Below, one piece after another: positions 1-8,137 of a stretch of DNA of 22,213 nt; within the stretch, counting starts at the first letter, position 1; each line of letters begins with the position of its first letter. The position numbers were made by a program, and so were the translations under genes. The stretch lies in assembly GCA_947457285.1 (NCBI GenBank), contig CANGVZ010000003.1, positions 1 to 22,213 of the forward strand. Reading direction: 5' to 3'. Source of the stretch: Flavobacteriales bacterium. Lineage in GTDB: Bacteria; Bacteroidota; Bacteroidia; Flavobacteriales_D; Sanyastnellaceae. The notes beneath the pieces are model-generated. The model was not told the origin of the DNA, ran no database searches, and saw only the letters and a program-made list of their open reading frames with translations.

Positions 1-1
1 G

Positions 2-976
2 GATGTGCAAATACAAGGAATAGAAGGCATCAAAGGTTGGAGCCGCGTGATTGAAGAAGATGCTTGGTTGCAATATGCGGATTACAATAGTGTGGCTACG
101 GTGAAAGGTGTTAGCCCTACGTATGCGGCACATTCATCCCTCGATAGCATGATGTATTTGGGCAGTTTCAGACTGCGTGAAGACAGTTTGAATTATGCTG
201 TTTTGGGATTGGGATTGTACAGTGAATTGCGCATGCCGCGGCCTGATGTGACGCCGCCAATCATTACGATGAATGCGCCGATTCGCGGGCGCAAGCTTTC
301 ACGATTTAAAGAGAATGCATTCAACCGCGTGCCCGTGATGGCGAGCGGAGCGTTTTCTGTGAATGCAGAATTGGATGTGAAGTATGCGATTGTGTCGTTG
401 GAATTTGCGCGATCGCTTTTTAATATGGAAGAAAGCGTGTCTTCGATTGAGATTTTTTTGAATGACGAAAAAGATGAAGAATCTGTGAAAGCCGCGCTGC
501 AGGCGATATTGCCGGCAGACTTAAAAGTGGAAACGCGCTTCGATAGAAACGCTTTGGTTTATAAGACCAATGCCAGTGAGAAGTGGTTTACATTTTTGAT
601 TTTATTCTTTGTCTTGCTCATTGCGTGTTTCAACATCATTGCCTCGTTGACGATGTTGATCATTGAAAAGAAGAAAGACATTTATATTCTTGAAAGTATG
701 GGCGCTACGCGGAGTATGATACGACGTGTATTTGTGCTCGAAGGAATCTTTATCAATGTAGTGGGTGCTGTTGTGGGCGTGAGTGCGGGATTGGCCTTGT
801 GTTGGGCGCAACAGCAGTTTGGATTGGTATCGATGGAAGGCGCGATGGTGGATTATTATCCTATAATGATTAATTGGGTGGACGTTATTGGCATCTTTTT
901 GACCGTGGTAATTGTGGGAGCCATTTTCTCCTTTGGCCTCGTCGGCCGCTTGATGAATCGTTTTGCGTGGAGATGA
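2..976 (+). CDS. LolC/LolE-type (FtsX-like) ABC transporter permease, 5' end missing
   Basis: This is the C-terminal 320 or so residues of an inner-membrane permease. Such proteins pair with a LolD-like ATPase to extract lipoproteins or move other envelope substrates. The frame is open to the window edge; the GTG at 5 is only the first in-frame start-like codon and is probably not the true start. Numbered from that codon, residues 1-190 form a periplasmic MacB/LolC-like domain. Three hydrophobic segments follow at about 195-219, 245-268 and 292-315. Between the first two is the family's cytoplasmic coupling motif, EKKKDIYILESMGATRSMIR (221-240), which contacts the ATPase. The full-length family has four membrane segments, so the first is missing upstream. 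The family assignment is confident; the substrate is inferred only by resemblance to LolC/E. It converges on the superoxide dismutase gene. Confidence 0.87.
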   Translation, partial: DVQIQGIEGIKGWSRVIEEDAWLQYADYNSVATVKGVSPTYAAHSSLDSMMYLGSFRLREDSLNYAVLGLGLYSELRMPRPDVTPPIITMNAPIRGRKLSRFKENAFNRVPVMASGAFSVNAELDVKYAIVSLEFARSLFNMEESVSSIEIFLNDEKDEESVKAALQAILPADLKVETRFDRNALVYKTNASEKWFTFLILFFVLLIACFNIIASLTMLIIEKKKDIYILESMGATRSMIRRVFVLEGIFINVVGAVVGVSAGLALCWAQQQFGLVSMEGAMVDYYPIMINWVDVIGIFLTVVIVGAIFSFGLVGRLMNRFAWR

Positions 977-980
977 GGCG

Positions 981-1084
981 AGGAGATTGAAAGATTGGGA
1001 GATTGGGGGATAGGAAAAAATAGGGGATAGGAAAATAGGGGTATAGGAAAAAATAGGGAATAGGGGATAGGGAGAATGTTGGGG
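981..1084. repeat. Degenerate G/A-rich tandem repeat in a convergent intergenic region
   Basis: The gap between the permease stop (976) and the superoxide dismutase stop (1124) is mostly low-complexity purine sequence. It begins with 8-bp units at 983-1014 (GAGATTGA, AAGATTGG, GAGATTGG, GGGATAGG). It then expands into irregular 15-18 bp units built from GGGGATAGG followed by an A-rich run ending in TA. The plus strand has G-runs of three or more at 997, 1005, 1023, 1038, 1056, 1063, 1070 and 1081. The last four are close enough for a possible G-quadruplex, with loops of 4, 3 and 8 nt. I see no gene and no clear U-tailed hairpin here. Slippage expansion is the likely origin. Confidence 0.75.
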
Positions 1085-1123
1085 AATCTCGATTCGGGAA
1101 CGGTGCTAAATAAATTTTTTATT

Positions 1124-1852
1124 CTATTTGATTGAAGCGAAATCTGTGGCGACGGTGTCCCAGTTGATGATGTTGAAGAAAGCGGTGATGTAATCGGGTC
1201 GCTTATTTTGATAGTTGAGGTAGTAGGCGTGTTCCCAAACGTCGATACCGAGGATGGGAGTGCCCACTTTTTCTACCAAATTTTTCATCAATGGGTTGTC
1301 TTGATTGGGCGTGGAAGAGATGAATAGTTTTTTGTCAGGGCCGACTGAAAGCCAAGCCCAACCGCTGCCGAATCGGGTTTTGGCAGCATCTGAAAACTGC
1401 TTTTTCATTTCATCAAAAGAACCAAAAGCACTATTGATGGCAGCAGCGAGCTCGCCTGAGGGAGCTTTGGCGCCACCGGGAGCGATCCACTTCCAAAACT
1501 TCGAGTGATTGTAATGTCCACCGCCATTGTTGCGAACGGCAGCCATGTCGGCTGTTACCATTTCACAAATTTGTTCCAAGCTTTTTCCATTGAATATTTC
1601 TTTATCCGCAATGGCCTTGTTGAGGTTGGTGACGTAAGCGCCGTGGTGCTTGTCGTGGTGAATTTCCATCGTGAGCGCGTCGATGTGCGGCTCGAGTGCG
1701 TTGAACGCATATCCTAAAGGGGTCAGTTCGAATGACGTTGGCGCAGCAATGGGAGCGATAGCGCCCGTTTTTGCAGCACAACTGATGAGGGGAGACAATA
1801 CCAATCCAGTAGAAAGTATGCCTGCTGTCTTGAGGAATTCACGCTTTTTCAT
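1124..1852 (-). CDS. Superoxide dismutase, Mn/Fe family (Mn-type residues), predicted exported lipoprotein
   Basis: It converts superoxide to hydrogen peroxide and oxygen. I chose the ATG at 1852 (242 residues) over an in-frame ATG at 1924, because it places a signal sequence at the N terminus: KKREFLK resembles a Tat-type motif with one arginine, followed by a hydrophobic stretch and a lipobox, LISC, with Cys25. The catalytic domain starts near residue 42. The four metal ligands are present: His65 (MEIHHDKHH), His116 (YNHSKFW), Asp204 and His208 (DVWEH). The GGGHYNH segment and Gln184 in PNQDNPLM are Mn-type; Fe-type enzymes usually place the second-sphere Gln elsewhere. Cambialistic use of iron cannot be excluded. 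The signal predicts an envelope enzyme rather than a cytosolic one. It is divergent from the AsmA gene, with 100 bp between starts. Confidence 0.93.
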   Translation of the reverse strand: MKKREFLKTAGILSTGLVLSPLISCAAKTGAIAPIAAPTSFELTPLGYAFNALEPHIDALTMEIHHDKHHGAYVTNLNKAIADKEIFNGKSLEQICEMVTADMAAVRNNGGGHYNHSKFWKWIAPGGAKAPSGELAAAINSAFGSFDEMKKQFSDAAKTRFGSGWAWLSVGPDKKLFISSTPNQDNPLMKNLVEKVGTPILGIDVWEHAYYLNYQNKRPDYITAFFNIINWDTVATDFASIK

Positions 1853-1904
1853 AAAGCTAAGGTACGCATTCGTTTGAACATTGGTGTGTGGGTTTTTGGG
1901 GAGA

Positions 1905-1939
1905 TTTGAAATTTTATGACACATATCATGTTATACTTT
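1905..1939 (+). promoter_or_regulatory. Weak candidate Bacteroidota-type promoter for the AsmA gene
   Basis: The 100-bp gap between the divergent superoxide dismutase and AsmA starts must contain both promoters. On the plus strand a TTTG at 1905-1908 is followed 23 bp later by TATACTTT at 1932-1939. This loosely resembles the Bacteroidota -33 TTTG and -7 TAnnTTTG pattern, but the -7 element is imperfect and the spacing long. No convincing promoter could be picked for the superoxide dismutase on the minus strand. Confidence 0.2.
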
Positions 1940-1952
1940 CACAGTCGACAAC

Positions 1953-4595
1953 ATGGAACGCACCAAGCGCATATTAAAACGAGTATTGATAGGCATTGTA
2001 GCTGTGCTTGTTCTTTTCTTTGGAAGTGTCTTCGTCATTCTTCGTTTCTATGAAGATGATGTTGTGCGATTGGTGCTGGATAAGTTGAACGAACGACTAC
2101 TTACCAAAGCCAACGTAGAGGCTGTTGATCTCACCTATTGGGAAACCTTTCCAAACGCATCGCTCAAGTTTACCAATGTATATATCCAAGAGACCTTTCC
2201 AGAAAAAGACACGCTGCTTTCTGCGGATGAATTGTATCTCGAGTTTAGTCTTTTGAATCTGTTTCGTGGAAATTACACGTTGGAAGAAATAACAGGCAGC
2301 GGCATGCACGCGCATTTGAAATTAAATGCAAAGGGAGAAGACAATTGGCATTTTCTAAAACCCACAGAGGGCGAGGATTCCAAGTTGAATTTGAATTTGG
2401 AAGAAGTGAAATTGACTTCGACGCGTTTCGTGTATGAAGATCGCAAGTCTTTATTTTTCGTAGATTATAATATTGAAAATGCGAAACTTTCGGGAGCATT
2501 CAGCGATGAGCGATTCCGGATGGATGCGGAAATTGCAGGTGAAATGATGGATCTGATTTCTGGGGATGATTCTTTTTTGGCCAATCGAGAAGTGTTGATA
2601 GACATGGGATTGGACGTGGATCTGGTGGGTGAGACGTATGCGTTTGAAGATGGAAAAGTGAGCATTGATGCCATTCCATTTTTAGTGAATGGAAGATTAA
2701 AGACAGGCGCGACGCCATTCGTAGATATGAATTTCAGAGGCAATGAGCTCACGATGAAAGATGTGTTGAATGTATTGCCGTCGGGTTATAAAGACAAGAT
2801 CACTGAGTACGATGCTGATGGCGTGGTTACTTTTGATGCACAAGTGAAAGGCAGCACGAAAGGAAAGTCGCAACCGGATGTGAACGCGAAGTTTCGCATC
2901 AATTCGGGAGCCTTGGTGCACAAGGGAAGCGGAGTGAAGATGAGCGGCATTGCGATGAGTGGAAAGTATGTAAAAGGCACGAAGCAAGACCGATTGGATG
3001 TTGAAGAATTCTCAGCCAACCTTGAAGCGGGTAGTATAGCAGGCAAGGGAAGCATCATGAACATGAGCAATCCCGTGGGTGATTTTCAATTGCGTGCAGA
3101 TATTTCGTTACAAGCGTTGCAGCAGTTTTTAGCGTTGGATACCTTGGAAGTGTGCGAAGGGCGATTGGTGGCAGAGGCACAGTTCAAAGGGTCTTTGGGA
3201 AGTGGTATGTTGAACAACATACAATCCAGCGGCAAGGCACAACTCAGTGAAGGACGTTTGCAGCTCAAAGGTTCTAACAGACTATTTACCGACCTTGCGA
3301 GCACTGTGCTTTTCAACGATGTGAATGCATCGGTGCAGCGCTTTGTGGGCAAAGTGAATGACAGCGATTTTGAGGTGAATGGAACATTGAATAATCTGAT
3401 TCCATTTTTACTAAAAGAAAATGAAACACTCGATGTGCAGGCGAATTTGAATTCCAATCAAATAGATTTTTCTAAATTGGTGGAAACGAGCGAGGGCAGC
3501 GCTGCACAGAAGGATTATGAATTCAATCTGCCTTCTTACTTGCGATTTAGGCTGAATAGTAAAGTAAAGAAATTCACCTTTGAGCGATTTGAAGCCACCA
3601 ATGTGAGTGGAGTGGTGGTGTATGATGGAAACAAACTCGATATCGATCCGGTATCGTTTGCAACGGCCGAAGGAACGTTTTTATCGCAGATGCGATTGAC
3701 AAAGGCCTCGAAGGGAGGCTATGATCTTGTGTGTTCGGCGAATTTCAAGGATATTAATATTCAGAAGTTGTTTTACTCATTCAATAATTTCGGTCAAAGC
3801 TTTATCACAGAAAAACATTTGAAGGGCAAAGCAAAGGCTACAGTTCAAATGGAAGTGCCGCTGTCAGCAGCGTTGAAGATGGATAAAGAGCGATTGCACA
3901 TGTTGATGGATATTGGCATTGCGAATGGTCAGTTGACAGGACTGGAGTCGCTTCAGGAAGTGGCGAAGTATATCAAGAGCAACAAACTCATAGCTCCTTT
4001 CGTGGACGAAGATGCCTTTGCAGAAAAGATGAAGGACATTCGTTTTTCTAATCTGGAGAATGTCATTGAAATAAAGAATCAGAAGATTATAATTCCTACG
4101 ATGGCTGTGAAATCTAGTGTTCTAGACATTTCAGCCAGTGGAGTTCATGGATTTGATAATACCATCGACTATACGATAGGTTTCCGTTTGCGGGATGTGT
4201 TGGTGCGCAAGTCTGCTGCGAATGAAATGGATGATGGATTGGGGAAGCAGATGTTTATCTACATGAAAGGCACTACTGAAAACCCCAAGTTTGGAATGGA
4301 TAAAGATGCTGCACGACAGGATCGACAGGAAGAGATAGCGCGTGAAAAAGAAAGTGTTAAAGCATTGTTGAAGCAGGAGCTGGGTTTGTTTAAGAATGAT
4401 GCGAACGTGGGTACGTATCAGGAAAAAGCGGAAAAGAAGGAGAGCACTACAACCATAGAGTGGGAGGAGTTTGATGGGGAAAAGAAGGAGGTGCCAAGTC
4501 AAGAAGAAGCGCCAAAAACGAAGTTAAAGGACGCGAGCGACACCAAACCAAAGGATGGAAAGAAGGTGCCGAAATGGCTTCAGGAGAAAGATTAG
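1953..4595 (+). CDS. AsmA family protein
   Basis: It is a large envelope protein of the AsmA-like group, whose members are anchored in the inner membrane and extend into the periplasm. They affect outer-membrane assembly, and several relatives are implicated in phospholipid transport between membranes. The 880-residue product begins with a basic stretch and one transmembrane segment (about 10-31). The typical AsmA N-terminal region follows, with alternating beta strands and motifs such as NASLKFTNVYIQ and NWHFLKP. The AsmA-like C-terminal region lies around 600-780. The last 70 residues or so (about 810-880) are Lys/Glu/Pro-rich and probably disordered. The rRNA methyltransferase starts 32 bp downstream, so the two are probably co-transcribed. 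The family call is strong; the cargo and exact role are unknown. Confidence 0.87.
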   Translation: MERTKRILKRVLIGIVAVLVLFFGSVFVILRFYEDDVVRLVLDKLNERLLTKANVEAVDLTYWETFPNASLKFTNVYIQETFPEKDTLLSADELYLEFSLLNLFRGNYTLEEITGSGMHAHLKLNAKGEDNWHFLKPTEGEDSKLNLNLEEVKLTSTRFVYEDRKSLFFVDYNIENAKLSGAFSDERFRMDAEIAGEMMDLISGDDSFLANREVLIDMGLDVDLVGETYAFEDGKVSIDAIPFLVNGRLKTGATPFVDMNFRGNELTMKDVLNVLPSGYKDKITEYDADGVVTFDAQVKGSTKGKSQPDVNAKFRINSGALVHKGSGVKMSGIAMSGKYVKGTKQDRLDVEEFSANLEAGSIAGKGSIMNMSNPVGDFQLRADISLQALQQFLALDTLEVCEGRLVAEAQFKGSLGSGMLNNIQSSGKAQLSEGRLQLKGSNRLFTDLASTVLFNDVNASVQRFVGKVNDSDFEVNGTLNNLIPFLLKENETLDVQANLNSNQIDFSKLVETSEGSAAQKDYEFNLPSYLRFRLNSKVKKFTFERFEATNVSGVVVYDGNKLDIDPVSFATAEGTFLSQMRLTKASKGGYDLVCSANFKDINIQKLFYSFNNFGQSFITEKHLKGKAKATVQMEVPLSAALKMDKERLHMLMDIGIANGQLTGLESLQEVAKYIKSNKLIAPFVDEDAFAEKMKDIRFSNLENVIEIKNQKIIIPTMAVKSSVLDISASGVHGFDNTIDYTIGFRLRDVLVRKSAANEMDDGLGKQMFIYMKGTTENPKFGMDKDAARQDRQEEIAREKESVKALLKQELGLFKNDANVGTYQEKAEKKESTTTIEWEEFDGEKKEVPSQEEAPKTKLKDASDTKPKDGKKVPKWLQEKD

Positions 4596-4627
4596 GAAGG
4601 CATTGATAATATTGAGATATTTGGTGC

Positions 4628-5971
4628 ATGAAACCGCTGCCTGCATCATTTATTGAAAGAATAAAAAAGCAATACCCGAACGATCATTCGGTATTTCTTG
4701 AATCACTAGAGCGGCCGGTCATTTCAAGTGTTCATCTTCATTTAGAAAAAGGGAAAGAATTATTTTCGGATAATGACGGACGTGTGCCGTGGTGGCCAGA
4801 CGGAGTCTTTCTAAAGGAACGACCGCGATTTACGAGCGATCCATTGTTTCATGCGGGTGCGTATTATCCGCAGGAGTCTAGCTCGATGTTCATAGGCTTT
4901 TTAGCAAAGAAAATTTTATCAGAAAAAAAGAATGTACGTGTGCTCGATTTGTGCGCCGCACCTGGTGGCAAGAGTATACTGCTTTCAACGATCATTGGCG
5001 ATGATGGCGTATTGATATCGAATGAAATCAATAAAACGCGAGTAAGGATTTTAGAAGAGAATTTGATAAAATGGGGCAGTACCAATGCGATTGTTACCAA
5101 TAATGAGGCGAAGGATTTTAGACATTTTCAGAATTATTTTGATCTCATTCTCGTAGATGCGCCATGCAGTGGAGAGGGAATGTTTCGAAAAGATGAGGTG
5201 GCACGGGAAGAGTGGAGTGAGCAGAATGTGGCAATGTGCAGCACAAGGCAAAGAGAGATATTGGAGTATTTGCCCGAGCTGCTTGCTGAAGAAGGGCATA
5301 TCATTTACAGTACCTGCACGTTTGCGGAATTGGAAAATGAAGATCAGACGTCATTTCTGAGAAGTGTGGATGGTTTGGAAGAGGTCTCCTTTGAAATTCC
5401 CGATGCTTGGAAAGAGGAGATTGTGATTGATAATGGGTATAAATTTTTGCCACATAGAGTGAAAGGCGAAGGTTTTTATTGCAATATTTTTAAAAGAAAA
5501 AATGCTGGTAGTCGCCGTCACAAGGGCAAACCATTCGGCAAGTGGTATCGCGAATTGACCAAGCAGGAACAGCAAGCAGTAGCGCATTTGGACTTGAAGC
5601 ACGCGCTGATGAATGGCCATAATGAAGTGATTTCATGTCCTGTGGAATTGGAGGAATTAGATTTTCTTTTAAAGTATTTGTTTGTTATTGCGGCTGGTGT
5701 GAAGATTGGGGAGTTGATTCGAGGACAGTTGAATCCTGCGCATTCGATTATAACCATACCGAACGTTCGTTCGGTTTATCCTGAGATAGAATTAGATTTA
5801 GAGAGTGCTTTGTTATTTTTGAATCGAGGTGATTTGAAAATAACAACGCCCACACAAGGGTGGGCGTTGGTTTCATATCAGGGGCGTCTTTTGGGCTTTG
5901 TGAAAGTGTTGTCTAATCGTGTCAACAATTATTATCCCAAAGAGTGGCGCATTAGATTTCTAGAATCTTGA
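4628..5971 (+). CDS. rsmF: 16S rRNA (cytosine-5) methyltransferase, RsmF/NOL1-NOP2-Sun family
   Basis: It is an S-adenosylmethionine-dependent RNA m5C methyltransferase. E. coli RsmF modifies C1407 of 16S rRNA, and the same target is inferred here. Residues 1-95 are the N-terminal region, with the family motif HAGAYYPQESSSM at 75-87. The SAM-binding motif I is DLCAAPGGKS (107-116). Both cysteines of the family mechanism are present: Cys180 in DAPCSGEGMFRK and Cys230 in YSTCTF. The C-terminal part (about 385-447) is the PUA-like RsmF domain, with GWALVSYQGRLLGFVK. The length of 447 residues suits the family. Its final codons overlap the convergent OmpA-family gene by 20 bp (5952-5971). Its 3' part also contains a hairpin that looks like the terminator of the opposing unit. 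Confidence 0.93.
   Translation: MKPLPASFIERIKKQYPNDHSVFLESLERPVISSVHLHLEKGKELFSDNDGRVPWWPDGVFLKERPRFTSDPLFHAGAYYPQESSSMFIGFLAKKILSEKKNVRVLDLCAAPGGKSILLSTIIGDDGVLISNEINKTRVRILEENLIKWGSTNAIVTNNEAKDFRHFQNYFDLILVDAPCSGEGMFRKDEVAREEWSEQNVAMCSTRQREILEYLPELLAEEGHIIYSTCTFAELENEDQTSFLRSVDGLEEVSFEIPDAWKEEIVIDNGYKFLPHRVKGEGFYCNIFKRKNAGSRRHKGKPFGKWYRELTKQEQQAVAHLDLKHALMNGHNEVISCPVELEELDFLLKYLFVIAAGVKIGELIRGQLNPAHSIITIPNVRSVYPEIELDLESALLFLNRGDLKITTPTQGWALVSYQGRLLGFVKVLSNRVNNYYPKEWRIRFLES
5834..5869 (-). terminator. Intrinsic terminator of the minus-strand T9SS unit, inside the rsmF coding sequence
   Basis: A perfect 10-bp stem (5844-5853 with 5860-5869; CAACGCCCAC and GTGGGCGTTG) encloses a 6-nt loop. 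Read on the minus strand it is followed by TTATTTTC (5843-5836), a good U-rich tail. It sits 82 bp past the stop codon of the OmpA-family gene, a normal distance for a 3' end. On the plus strand only GTTTC follows, so it should not strongly stop rsmF transcription. The same bases encode the start of the conserved GWALV segment of RsmF. Confidence 0.7.
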
Positions 5972-8120
5972 ATTCTGTTCTTCTGTTGAATTGATGTTCC
6001 TCCTCCGAGCATTTTACATCGTTTCCGCATTGGTTGAGGAGTTTTGTTTCGCCATACCCTTTTGCCACGAGGCGACTACTTTCGATGCCTTGGGAAATGA
6101 TATACTTAACAGCACTGTTGGCGCGTGCGTCGGAGAGTTTGAGGTTGTAAGCATCACCGCCTCGAGCATCAGTGTGGGAACTCAACTCGATTTTCATCGT
6201 TGGGTTGTCTTGAAGAATGCGCACTAGTTTATTCAATTCAAGAGCAGCATCTTTACGAATGTCAGACTTTCCATAGTCGTAGTAAATGTTATCAAGACGC
6301 ACAACGGTTCCCTTTTCGAGTTTGAAAAGACGGAAGTCATTGTTTACAGAGCGGTTTGGAAAGTCGCCTGTATTGAAGTCTTTTGCAAGTAGAACGTACT
6401 CTTTTTTATATGCTTCAATAGTGTATTTTTTATTGTCATCGAGAGAGAAGCGGTATGTTCCATCTGGGCCAGCTGTAAGGGAGTCTAAGACATTTCCTGC
6501 TTCATCTTTGAGGCGAAGTGTGGCACCTGCCGCGGGTGATCCATCAGCATCGTAAAGAACTTTACCCATAGCAAGGAAATCAATCTTCTTGAGTTTGATT
6601 TCTGGTGCAAAGTAGGAAGTGAGGCGTGGATTCGTTTGGAGTTCTGTAGTTCCTTTTTCGTAGTCTTTTTTCTCTCCTTCGAGTTGGATTACCTTATTGT
6701 AAGGAGCCATCATTGTATAGTCACCTTCGTTATCTGTCATCACTTGGACGACACTACCGTCAGTATTGGTAATAGTGACGAGGGCATTCTTTAATGGTTT
6801 TAAGGTTACGATATCGACAACTCGGCCACTGATTTTAACAGAGTCTGGCGGTGTCATTCTCAATTCATAAATATCATCATCACCTTTTCCTCCTGGTCGA
6901 TTGGAACAGAAGAAGCCGCGATTTTCGTCAGGGAAAAGAATGAGGCCGAAGTCGTCGCTTTTTGTGTTTGCGGGATAGCCCATATTTTGTACGAGGGAAT
7001 CGCCGCCGAATTTGACGAAGTACATATCTAGTCCACCAAGGCCGAGGCGACCGTTGCTGCTAAAGTAGAGCGTGCTATCGTTGCTGAGGTATGGGAAAAC
7101 TTCGTCACCAGCGCTATTGATTTTACCGAGGTTTTTTGGTTCTGACCAAGCGCCGTCCTTTTTTTCACAGTAATATAAATCCATTCCTCCGTGGCCTCCG
7201 GGCATATTACTGGAGAAGTAAATTTTAGTACCGTCAGTAGAAAGTGTGGGGTGTTGAAGCGAGTATTCTCGATTGTTGTGAGGGAAAGGCGTAAGTTCAT
7301 CAAGGTCACCAGACATAGCACTACCGCTATAGATGCCGAGGTATAGTCTGCCTGATTTCGCTTTTTGTAAATTCCCTTTTAAGTAATTATTTCTAGTGAA
7401 ATAGAGCATTTTATCGCTTGGCGAGAAAGCGACAGTACCTTCGTGATATCTGGAGTTGATATCAGTTCCCATCACGCTAGCGCCACTCAATGAGCTGTCT
7501 GCACCAATTTTGGCAATGTAATTATTGAGATAAGGTTGTTCGTTCCATACATAGCTTCTGGAAGATCCAGGGCCTTCTCCGCGTGCCGAGGCAAAAATGA
7601 GTTTACCATTGGTATAAAATGCAGGAGCGAAATCACTTTTTTCTGAATTGATTCCCGAGTTTTTCACTTCAAAAAGAGAGGAGTCTCTCATCAGTCGGTT
7701 GTCAAAGTTGGGTGTTGCAGCGTATTCGACGGCAAGATCGTCTGAGGGATCCAAAACAAGGATCTTCTTATATGTGTCGAGTGCTTCGGTGTACTTGCCA
7801 CGGATTGTTTGCACGCGAGCGAGGTTGTGAAGATCTGACTTTTTCACTTTGGGAAGAGTGCATAGTGTCGTCATAAGTTTTTCGGCTTCGTCGTAGTTGT
7901 ACAGTTTCATTTCACAATCAGCGGCGAGGCGAAGGGTGGTGGTATCTTGAGCATATTTAGGATTGCTCAAGATATCATGATAGATTGCTGATGCATTTTT
8001 AAAATCAAATTGGTCATAATATGACTGCGCCACTTGAAGTTTGAGGTTTTGGGCAAAACCTTGTTGTGTGGCTATGGTCAGTATTACACCGGTAATGATA
8101 AGTCGAAATATATTTTTCAT
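5952..8120 (-). CDS. PorE-like OmpA family protein (TPR, PD40 beta-propeller, two regulatory-like domains, OmpA)
   Basis: It is a predicted envelope protein that anchors T9SS outer-membrane components to peptidoglycan, as proposed for PorE. The signal peptide ends near residue 23-24 (GFAQ). TPR-like helices span about 25-135. A WD40/PD40 propeller covers about 160-420, with blade motifs such as YFSSNMPGGHGGMDLY and FFCSNRPGGKGDDDIY. Two carboxypeptidase-regulatory-like beta domains follow at about 428-510 and 515-600. The OmpA domain occupies about 605-722. The peptidoglycan-binding residues are present as Asp651 (HTDARG) and Arg666 (LSDARA), and Cys698 and Cys704 probably form a loop disulfide. 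The layout matches PorE plus one extra regulatory-like domain. It starts 17 bp after the PorP/SprF gene. Identity as the main PorE rather than a paralogue serving this operon is unproven. Confidence 0.87.
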   Translation of the reverse strand: MKNIFRLIITGVILTIATQQGFAQNLKLQVAQSYYDQFDFKNASAIYHDILSNPKYAQDTTTLRLAADCEMKLYNYDEAEKLMTTLCTLPKVKKSDLHNLARVQTIRGKYTEALDTYKKILVLDPSDDLAVEYAATPNFDNRLMRDSSLFEVKNSGINSEKSDFAPAFYTNGKLIFASARGEGPGSSRSYVWNEQPYLNNYIAKIGADSSLSGASVMGTDINSRYHEGTVAFSPSDKMLYFTRNNYLKGNLQKAKSGRLYLGIYSGSAMSGDLDELTPFPHNNREYSLQHPTLSTDGTKIYFSSNMPGGHGGMDLYYCEKKDGAWSEPKNLGKINSAGDEVFPYLSNDSTLYFSSNGRLGLGGLDMYFVKFGGDSLVQNMGYPANTKSDDFGLILFPDENRGFFCSNRPGGKGDDDIYELRMTPPDSVKISGRVVDIVTLKPLKNALVTITNTDGSVVQVMTDNEGDYTMMAPYNKVIQLEGEKKDYEKGTTELQTNPRLTSYFAPEIKLKKIDFLAMGKVLYDADGSPAAGATLRLKDEAGNVLDSLTAGPDGTYRFSLDDNKKYTIEAYKKEYVLLAKDFNTGDFPNRSVNNDFRLFKLEKGTVVRLDNIYYDYGKSDIRKDAALELNKLVRILQDNPTMKIELSSHTDARGGDAYNLKLSDARANSAVKYIISQGIESSRLVAKGYGETKLLNQCGNDVKCSEEEHQFNRRTEFKILEI

Positions 8121-8137
8121 GTCTTCTTTTGGGTGGG

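Noticed and set aside
1085..1123. A possible hairpin terminator for the superoxide dismutase gene (AATCTCGATTCGGGAACGG and the following T-run)
   Set aside because: The arms do not pair beyond a few bases. The TTTTTT run at 1115-1120 is on the plus strand, the wrong direction for this minus-strand gene.
1853..1924. An N-terminal extension of the superoxide dismutase starting at the ATG at 1924
   Set aside because: It would add 24 residues with no signal character and bury the signal sequence. Starting at 1852 gives a proper exported lipoprotein N terminus.
2097..4502. Several minus-strand open frames of 70-123 codons inside the AsmA gene
   Set aside because: They lie antisense to a well-supported 880-codon gene, overlap each other, and show no family motifs.
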